Shown: positions 55,995-64,000 of the stretch, in pieces
Layout: every line of letters starts with the position of its first letter
Numbering within the stretch: the stretch's first letter is position 1
Assembly: GCA_012934845.2 (NCBI GenBank)
Contig: WNNJ02002447.1
Coordinates: 1-64,000, forward strand
From: Pomphorhynchus laevis
Lineage: Eukaryota; Acanthocephala; Palaeacanthocephala; Echinorhynchida; Pomphorhynchidae
Reading direction: 5' to 3'
DNA: 64,000 nt
Program-made: the position numbers and the translations under genes
Notes under the pieces: generated by a model
Databases searched by the model: none
The model's input: the letters and a program-made list of their open reading frames with translations, nothing else
What the model was told of the DNA's origin: nothing

Positions 55995-56106
55995 TTAAAA
56001 TTGTCTTTCATTTAATATAATTTTCAATAAAGCAGACGAGTTGAGTGATCGTCAACCAACATTAAAAGACCTAAGCTTGAAACGTAGGTATTGGATTCAT
56101 CTGTCA
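55995..56106 (+). repeat. Partial third copy of the same repeat
   Basis: GATCGTCAACCAACATTAAA, AGACCTAAGCTTGAAACGTA and GGTATTGGATTC match 55718-55772 (GATCGTCACCCAACATTAAA, GACCGAAACGCGAAACGTAG). It runs up to, or into, the E2F-like exon on the opposite strand. Confidence 0.65.
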
Positions 56107-56220
56107 AAATATTGGCAATGTTGTTTCTCACCCAATGTATTTGCTCATCAAGCATCGACTCTTCTTTACAAAGTTTAGGAATTTCAGATTTTAATTTGCT
56201 CAGACGTTCATATGCGTTTC
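56107..56220 (-). CDS. Isolated exon like the E2F4/5 dimerisation helix
   Basis: After GTACAG on the - strand the reading is NAYERLSKLKSEIPKLCKEE then SMLDEQIHWVRNNIANILTD. Human E2F5 has [21 protein letters not shown] at this place and E2F4 is similar: LK.EI, E..LD.Q, W and I.N align. E2F proteins pair with DP partners through this coiled coil. No other exon of such a gene is seen in the window. The downstream end is unclear: GTGAGA at about 56133 could be a donor, or the open frame ends where repeat sequence begins. It may be a working exon of a long gene or a stranded remnant. Confidence 0.55.
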
Positions 56221-56422
56221 CTGTACTCACGCAAGAAGAAGATCCTCTATAATATTAATTTACAGACATTAACCGCATTACCTTTCAGGAATTCGATACA
56301 AAATACACGTAAATACAAAATAATTAAAAGTCAATGTTGGGCTTATCAGTATAAGCTGGTCTCATGACAAAGTATTCTCACAGCACAAAACTTATCATGA
56401 TAGCCATGCAGTAAAGCCCTCC

Positions 56423-57584
56423 ATACTTAAAACAGCCTTGCTAATGATTCTTCGAAAAACCTCACAACCCCAATGGGTCTTACACCTGGTAACTTGTCTA
56501 ATGCAATCAGGCGTGAGTTGCGGTATGCTCTTAAGCAGTTGCTGGGTAGTTTAATCATTGAGATCTTTCGAGCTACAACAGCTATCGATTCCGCTAACTG
56601 TCTGGAATCTCCACCAAATTCTGTAAGCAGTGATCACCACTGAAGTGAGTCAACTTCAGATTGTCCAGCTGAACCTGTTGTACGTCGTGCTTCATAAATA
56701 ATTCTTTCTGCTCCTCAAAACATTCCGTATAGAACGGTAAGCCTGTCTGGTATGGGGAATTTACAATTACTTCATTTACTATACCAGCTGCTTGTGGATG
56801 TTTTTCTCTTAAAATATCTCGTACTGTCTTACCATTCACTTAATTTTAGCACTCTCCCGGATTGGTAGTCAGGATCAAGTACTCTCATAGCCTGAACAGT
56901 TTTCCCTGATTTCATCAGTTTGCAAAACGTGCCCTGCCATCATTTATTGTGTATTTCCCGGGAATGTGATAGACATTGATGTATCGATCTAGCTTCCGAC
57001 ATTTGTTCATCGAGTCTCCCACTCGTCCAAAGTTTCAATCTACGATTAAGTGTGATCCTAGCCACTGAAATATTTCCTGTAGGAATACGTTAGAGAATAC
57101 ACTGGCAAATAACCGTTATTGACATAAGTGCTGAACCATTAATATCATCGAAAGTTCTTACTAAACCAAATAGCTTTGAAAGTTCATTTATAAATATTCT
57201 ACTTTCATTACAACGTGGTAATCGAAAATGGTGTGGTCTCCAATTACTTACCTCTTTAAAAGCTTTGCATTGGGTTATACTTTTATCTGCTCCTTCATTT
57301 TGGATATCGCGAATGGTATTATCAGACTTTAAAACACTGTTATTGTCCACCCTTGATTTTCTCGAATAGTTAGGACTTGGATGTTCTATACGCACGCATA
57401 TGTTCTTACACTCAGGTGCACGGCAGCTAAAACAAGGCCTCTTTGATTTTCCACATTTACATCCCACACATCTAGCAGCGGGTCCATTGCATGTACAACA
57501 TAATTCGTCACGTGAAGGTTTACCCCGGACCATTTTTGAAAATTCAAAAAAAAATTTTAAAGAAAGAGATTTTATTAATATCAA
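56423..57584 (-). mobile_element. Copy of the 5' part of RLE-type LINE K
   Basis: Cys-rich N terminus from ATG 57532 down to MNGKTVRDILREKHPQAAGI (56839-56594) and slightly beyond, identical to 33966-32805. It stops at the duplication edge before RT motif A, so it has no palm or nuclease. Confidence 0.93.
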
Positions 57585-57631
57585 TAAACATAAATTTTAA
57601 TCTAAGTTTCTAACCGTTTAAACGTCAGTTG

Positions 57632-57996
57632 TTATGATTCATCATCTGCATTTAATTGTGCGCGTCGAATGCCAGTGAATCTGGATTCCGCGCTTGGTCG
57701 AAGAATGCGCGAACTTCTCAAGCAAATAGATGCACCCCTTGCAATGGCGAATGCCAATTTTCTTTTCAAGGTTGTTAGTATGTCAACATATTCTTCTGCA
57801 GTATTATTGCTAGCTTTTGTTGCAATTTTTTTCAAAATCTTGATTACTTCATTGCTCATTCCGCCTGATGTAGAGATAACTAAGAGGATAAATTCACCAT
57901 TTTCAATTGTTTGAATGCGCTCACTGTATTTTGCTTGTTTTCTACTGTCGTTATAATCAAATGTTGACAAAGGACTTCGGCGAATGTTTGATTGAT
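57632..57996 (-). mobile_element. Copy of RLE-type LINE L 3' fragment
   Basis: Identical to 34014-34378: nuclease C terminus ending RGASICLRSSRILRP. It lies 100 bp from the copied LINE K start, as in the first locus. Confidence 0.93.
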
Positions 57997-58801
57997 TACA
58001 ATAAATAGAATATATTGTAACGTCGAAATATGTCCGTTTAAAACGTTAATTACTTAATCCCGTACACATTATGTCAAGACGTGCCTGCCTGTCTCTGGTA
58101 GTTGTCTGATTCTCGAAAACCACAGGAACGATATTTACTCAAGGAAAAGGTGAAAACTTTAGCCTTTTTCATTGTTGTTCAACATTCCCAGCGTGATGAC
58201 ATTCGTTGAAAATAACATTTAACAGTCAAATAACATTTAACAGTCATTTAACAGAAATATTGCTAAATAACAGATCACAGCATAAAGCTTAAGAGGCCTG
58301 AAACAAATAGTTCATTCATTCAAATAGTTTATTCATCTTCATATTTAGACATACATATTTAGCAAAATAAGAGCAATATTTACTCAAAAAAGGTGAAAAG
58401 CTTGACTTTTTCTATTATAATCCCTATTGTAATTTTTTCCAAGCTGCCATTGTACAACATTCCCATTGTCATGTCATTCATTTAATATAGCCTTTTTACG
58501 AATGATAAGTATCATTAAACCTTAAAAGATTATTAAATGAAAGATCACAGGATAAAGTTTTGCGTGTCAGACAAAATAGTGGCGTGCCATGTTTGGAATG
58601 TATACAAGCGGTTGCCTCCCACCTGTGATTCGTTAGTAGATAAATACTAAATATCAAATGCCTGTATATAAGGTATATCAAATACCTTATTTCTTTAGTG
58701 ATAAATACTAAATGTACAAGATTTTTAAAAATATGTTTTAATACACTTAAATAGTGCATTTATTAGAATTTATTAGATCACATGAGAGATTAGATTTTAT
58801 G

Positions 58802-61027
58802 GTTTTTTTATTTATTCATTCAATTACAAAATTGTAGCCGTAGGGCTGTTTTGTCTGATCACATGAAAAAAAGAAAAAAAATTGAAAAGAAAAAAAATTC
58901 AACATTCCTCCCAAGGATAAAGATCCGGTATAGACTGTGAGTTTGTCTCGCACAGCCATTGATCCATCATCCGCATGAACTGCTGTCTACTCTGAACAGT
59001 GACCATATCCTCCGGAAGTAAGTTCCACATCCTCACCGCCCGGCGCGATAGGCGACTGATTCTAGACAGCTTCCCATGGTGCAGCGTTTTCACAGTCAAA
59101 GAGTGGCCCCGATTCGTATCACGTTTGTCCGCTGGATACAGTTTGCCGGTCACCCATCACCATCGAGTAACATATCTCTGAAGCATAAGATGTCGCTACA
59201 CACTATCGCAGACCGAACCGACGGTATGCCTATCTCTGGCAAGCGATCCCTATAAGAATAACTACTCGGAAGATGACAGCACCTCGTCAACCTGCGAAGA
59301 ACATTTTCTAAATCATTCAGCTCGCCTCGCGTGCACGGAAATGTTGCTGGTGGACAGTATAAAAGAATGGGCATAATTATTGAGTTGTACATCACTTTAA
59401 AACAAAACACAGATGGGTAACGAAAGCACCTACGAAGCACATAGCTCAATTTTCTGGTCGACTGAATAATCCTGTCTGTGTTTGGACGACTCTTTAACGA
59501 TTCGTGCACAAGTTCCCCTAAGTCTCTAGTGCACTGTACCTGTCCAATTGGCTCACCACCTAAACTATACACAAAAGAAAATTTCTTAACTCCTAAGTGC
59601 ATGTGACTGCACTTCGAGGTATTCAAAAGCAAGCCCGTCGTCCTTCTCCATATGCTTATAGTGTCGAGGTCATCTTGAAGCTCCAAACAGTTATCATATG
59701 AACGAACACACTTCCATAACTTCAGGTCATCCGCAAACGCTAGTACATCACATTCTAATCTTACAAGTAGATCCTGAAGAAAAATATTGAATAACAAGGG
59801 TCCTAGGACCGATCCCTGAGGAACACCTGCGTAAGTATTTCGTGGAGGAGAAAGGTTACTCCCTAACCTAACTTGATATGATCGACCTTTCAAGAACGAC
59901 TCGATCCAACGAACTACACTCGGATCAATCCCGTATTGAGCCAACAGTAAAAGCAAAAGATCGTGCGGTATTCGGTCGAACGCCCTACTAAAGTCAATGT
60001 AAATTACATCAACCATATCCCCGTTTGCAACTATGTCTGTCCAACTTTCACGTGCCGTAATTAGATTGCTAAGGCAGGACCTGCCTGTACGATAGCCATG
60101 CTGAGATGGGTGTAGTAGCTTACCTCTTTCCATGTGAGTGGTAATGTATTTATGCACAAACCTCTCGAGGCATTTGCATACAATACTCGTCAAGCATACT
60201 GCACGGTAATTGAACGGATCGTCTCTGCTACCCTTTTTATGAATGGGATGACGTAAGATTGTCTCCAGTGATCATGGATGCGCGAAGTATGTATCGACAT
60301 GTTAAACATCTCTGATAGTGGCGATGCTAATAGATCATGGAGATTCCGGAGGATAAAGGGGTGTATATCGTCTGGGCCGGCCGAAGTATATGGTGACAAT
60401 CCGTGCAGTTCCCGCGAAACCTCAGCCGGGTGAACAAGCGGCATATACGACGTGAATGCCTCAGGTGTGTGCGCTATACGGAAGCCTTTAGATGGCGTGT
60501 AACAATCAAGTTCAAACGCTGTCGCTAGCACACTCACGATTTCATCAGGTTCTCGTACAATTCTGCCGCCATGATTTAACACTGTGATTGATTGAATCAT
60601 TTTTTATTTTGATTCACATACCGCCAGAATGGTTTGGAAGAAGTTCGATATGATGATATTATTCCAGCTTCATACCTTTGTCTTTTTATTTTCTTTATAG
60701 AGCTGAAACGACGACGATATTGCAGGTATTCTGACCGAAGACCTGAATTTTCAGAGATGACTTAAATAGTTTATTTCGCATCTTCAAAATGTCAAGTAAC
60801 TCATGATCAAACCACGGAGGTTTAAGTTTCGAAGAGGATTGTACTGTTTTCAATGGGGCTACGCAATCCGTAAGATAGTTGAGAGAAACAGACAAAGTTT
60901 TCCAATCATCGATATCACTGACAACACTGTTGTGAAGACCCAATCGTACTGTAAACTTACGGAGGGCATCCGTATCCACCTTATTCCATTTGCGTTTGAA
61001 GTACTTAACTGCGTTAGGTGAATTTAG
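58802..61027 (-). mobile_element. Copy of CR1-like LINE M
   Basis: Identical RT (60193-59150), upstream palm (60600-60190), linker (60979-60695) and C terminus (59153-58899), with the same two frame breaks as 35165-37390. The shared breaks show it was copied with the surrounding DNA and is not a second retrotransposition event. Confidence 0.95.
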
Positions 61028-61182
61028 TTGCTAAAGATTTAGTTGCTAAAAATTTAGTTGCTAAATATTGCATTTTTAAATTTATTAGAATTCAAAAAGA
61101 GTTCTTGATTATTTTATGTTAAAATTAATAAATAGAAATTTATTAAATTGCTAATTTCAATATTCCCAAAAACTCATTGTAG

Positions 61183-61224
61183 ATACAACACGAAATCCAC
61201 GCAAAAATGAAACAAACGGTGTCG
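61183..61224 (+). pseudogene. Orphan copy of guanylate kinase exon 2
   Basis: All 42 nt and both splice signals (TTGTAG before, GTAAGT after) are the same as at 37546-37587. It lies 12.4 kb downstream of the last coding exon, where it cannot be used in the normal order. If spliced onto another transcript it would add 14 in-frame codons. Confidence 0.93.
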
Positions 61225-62678
61225 GTAAGTTGAGCTTTTTAAAAAGTCATAGCGATGACATTTATTAGCGATGTTTTGTGATTGAAATTTTGCTTTAAAA
61301 ATTTCGCTTATTATAAATAATATTAAATAACATATATAATATTATATTATTAATATTCAATTAATATAGAATATTATATATAAATATATATTATATATTT
61401 ATATTATTTATCGATATTATAATTATATTAATTATATTATATAATTAATATAAATCAGATTTATTTGTAATTAAAACATGTGTAATGTTATAATATCTTA
61501 TCTGCGTTTTATTGGGCCCGAATATAATATTCAGATTGAAGCTATTTTGACACACCTGAACGACAACTTGTGTCTGGCGAATTGGATACATTAAGTTTAC
61601 TCTAATGATTCCGGCTGTTTTCTATTAGACTATTCTCTTTATTAGAGATTTTACTACCTCTCTTAATCTCCAACCGACAATACAATGCAGAGAATAAATG
61701 TACTTTTCGCAATTTGCTTTATACTTTCTGCGTATTTTTCCTCTTTTTTGCATGGTAGCTGGTTTATATTAGCATAGGATTTAGCAAATGATTTAAATAT
61801 AACTCATCGATCAAATGTCTGATCTAATCTGTAATCAAATAAACCATTGGGACATGCGACATCTAAACGAACACTGAGTTACGAGTAGTTGTGATCTTAC
61901 TAAGATGAAGATATCCGTCACCGGATTTAAATTAGGTTTTATTTTATATTTAACGACTTTCTTCAGTCAGTAAATAGGCTAAATGATCTCGAGTTATATC
62001 TCGAGCTTCAATATAGTTTTACCACCGACCTAATAAAAGAAAGCAAATGTGCAAAACTCACTGTTTCTCCGCATTTACAGCTCATTTAAAGGTCATTATG
62101 GGTATGTCAAGTCTTATTCCATTAACATACTTAAACTCACAAGAAAAATGAAATCTGTATTTGTATATCGGCATGGATGTTAACCAGAATGCAGCGCCTA
62201 TTTGCCGTGCGTACTGATCAGTGATCATTATCGTAAACTATTTTAACTTAGAATGGGTTAACAATGCACCTCCGTGTATACTGCGTAATTTCAAAGATAG
62301 ACCTGCAGTTTTAGATTGTACAGACTTCAACTCCTTATCAACAAATCCAGTGTCATTTAAAAATGACCATTAGGTCATTTACACAGAACAGTTATACTCT
62401 TCTTTGTCTATGTTGCCAAAAACAGGTATTCCAATAAATCTATCTTTAAAGGATAAACTAATAAACGAATGAAGGATTTTCGAGTTATTTGTTTAACTCA
62501 GGAAACCAGGACGGAGCGCAGTGATAAACTACATTTATGACGTAACGATTTAACGAGGTCAACAAAATATAAATATTCACATTAAGAAAGTAATTAATAA
62601 TAGCAAACTCAACTAAAACAGAATAAATCTTAATTATTTTGAATATTCATTGCTAACACGAGTTGTATTCCTTCAGCG

Positions 62679-64000
62679 GTCGGTTTGCTATTATCCTCGT
62701 GTGGTTGTTGAATCCTATCAGCATCACTGTACACTACAATCAGCGTGGGTGGACCTATCAGCAGTGAGCCCACGCCTACATTTCGTGTTTCGGTCCTTTT
62801 ACTGCTTCTGCTGATTCCTTGTCGCCGAAATGCTGGTTTATATTTGGCTTATATACCAAATTACACAATTAATGTGTTCTATATTTGGTGTGGGCGGTAA
62901 CTACTATTCGCAATTCGAATCCACCACACACCGATTTTTTATTCCGTTTTTATACGAAATGTCACTGGACAGTAAACCGTAAGCTGTCTTTTTACTATTG
63001 TGATTATATTGCATACACGAGCCGCTATTCTTCACTGGTCGGTTTGATATTATCCTCGTGTGGTTGTTTGATTCCTATCAGCATCACTGTACACTACAAT
63101 CAGCGTGGGTGGACCTCATCAGCAGTGAGCCCACGCCTACATTTCGTGTTTCGGTCCTTTTACTGCTTTTGCTGATTCCTTGTCGCTGATGAGGTCCACC
63201 CACGCTGATTGTAGTGTACAGTGATGCTGATAGGAATCAAACAACCACACGAGGATAATATCAAACCGACCAGTGAAGAATAGCGGCTCGTGTATGCAAT
63301 ATAATCACAATAGTAAAAAGACAGCTTACGGTTTACTGTCCAGTGACATTTCGTATAAAAACGGAATAAAAAATCGGTGTGTGGTGGATTCGAATTGCGA
63401 ATAGTAGTTACCGCCCACACCAAATATAGAACACATTAATTGTGTAATTTGGTATATAAGCCAAATATAAACCAGCATTTCGGCGACAAGGAATCAGCAG
63501 AAGCAGTAAAATAACCGAAACACGAAATGTAGGCGTGGGCTCACTGCTGGTAAGGTCCACCCACGCTGATTGCAGTGTACAGTGATGCTGATAGGATTCA
63601 AACAACCACACGAGGATAATATCAAACCGACCAGTTAAGAATAACGGCTCGTGTATGCAATATTCACAATAGTAAAAAGACAGCTTACGGTTTACTGTCC
63701 AGTGAACATTTCGTATAAGAACGGAATAAAAAATCGGTGTGTGGTGGATTCGAATTGCGAATATTAGTTACCGCCCACACCAAATATAGAACACATTAAT
63801 TGTGTAATTTGGTATATAAGCCAAATATAAACCAGCATTTCGGCGACAAGGAATCAGCAGAAGCAGTAAAAAGGACCGAAACACGAAATGTAGGCGTGGG
63901 CTCACTGCTGATGAGGTCCACCCACGCTGATTGTAGTATACAGTGATGCTGATAGAATTTAAACAACACGAGGATAATATCAAACCGACCAATGAAGAAT
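62679..64000. repeat. Satellite array 2 (units of 358-361 bp), open at the window end
   Basis: GTCGGTTTG at 62679 and 63038 marks + units. Near 63187 the array flips, and CAAACCGAC ends fall at 63270, 63631 and 63989. The units differ from each other by a few per cent. The inverted unit at 63408-63611 shares private variants (CTGGTAAGG, AAAATAACCG) with the first unit of array 1, so the two arrays have exchanged sequence or are the same array duplicated. It runs off the window. Confidence 0.93.
63873..63928 (+). ncRNA. Hammerhead-like boxes in permuted order (candidate structured RNA)
   Basis: GGACC-GAAA at 63873-63881, ACA-CGAAA-TGT mini-hairpin, GGCGTGGG at 63893-63900, CTGATGA at 63908-63914, GGTCC at 63915-63919 and CCCACGCT at 63921-63928. 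GGACC pairs with GGTCC and GGCGTGGG with CCCACGCT, interleaved. CTGATGA and GAAA are the two conserved hammerhead boxes and GGTCC/GGACC would be stem II, but GAAA comes first. Pairing next to CTGATGA (stem I) is not satisfied as I read it, so self-cleavage is unproven. Confidence 0.4.

Larger units (their letters stand above)
56423..62740. repeat. Near-identical duplicate of 32,805-39,100
   Basis: The same order, direction and text over about 6.3 kb. I find only an 18-bp tandem expansion at about 58228 (AATAACATTTAACAGTC-type), one extra A at about 58880 and one extra G at about 61891, and all open frames are identical. The left edge is ATACTTAAAACAGCC (32805 and 56423). The right edge lies inside the satellite. 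It contains part of LINE K, LINE L, LINE M, guanylate kinase exon 2 and flanking intron. Confidence 0.97.

Noticed and set aside
63160-63992. Open frames within the satellite arrays
   Set aside because: They recur because the repeat unit recurs, on both strands, and have no protein-like features.

Overview
This is AT-rich animal nuclear DNA, dominated by retroelements. The evidence is one host gene with spliced introns (guanylate kinase, + strand, 5 coding exons over 18.7 kb), one isolated host-like exon (E2F4/5 type, - strand), and a dense pile of broken non-LTR retrotransposons. CR1-like and L2-like LINEs, an RLE-type LINE and a Penelope-like element with an N-terminal GIY-YIG domain all point to an invertebrate. 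A flatworm or other lophotrochozoan would fit, but I cannot name the species. No bacterial genes, tRNAs, rRNAs or CRISPR arrays were seen.

Layout. 0.9-3.0 kb: two 5'-truncated LINEs in the + direction (a CR1-like one, then a pyrimidine-rich L2-like one). 5.0-9.1 kb: a near-complete CR1-like LINE with ORF1, APE endonuclease and reverse transcriptase (RT). 9.2-9.7 kb: two tandem scraps of Penelope-like RT. 9.7-11.9 kb: another CR1-like LINE. 12.0-15.3 kb: a LINE with zinc-knuckle ORF1, meeting at a perfect 21-bp hairpin a CR1-like LINE that points the other way (15.3-18.35 kb). 18.4-21.8 kb: unassigned repeats and a 274-bp hAT-type MITE. 21.8-26.9 kb: four more LINE fragments. 27.5-28.4 kb: a 16-bp minisatellite.

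29.99-48.74 kb is the guanylate kinase gene. Its five exons (106, 42, 97, 139 and 174+30 nt) join in frame into about 195 residues with the expected P-loop and GMP-binding residues. Intron 1 (7.5 kb) holds an RLE-type LINE, the tail of a second one, and a CR1-like LINE. Intron 2 (8 kb) holds a satellite array of about 359-bp units and two zinc-knuckle LINEs head to tail.

49.56-54.95 kb is a Penelope-like element of the permuted (Naiad-like) type, surrounded by several copies of its pseudo-LTR. 54.9-56.2 kb holds a LINE scrap, an inverted-repeat element and the E2F-like exon. From 56,423 to about 62,740 the window repeats, almost base for base, the stretch 32,805 to about 39,100, including guanylate kinase exon 2. 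The window ends inside a second array of the 359-bp satellite.

The least explained signals are structural. The satellite carries hammerhead-like core boxes in permuted order, with partners that pair across copies. The pseudo-LTR carries a conserved interleaved (pseudoknot-like) pair of stems with a compensatory change. Perfect hairpins with loops of 3-5 nt are scattered through unrelated sequences.
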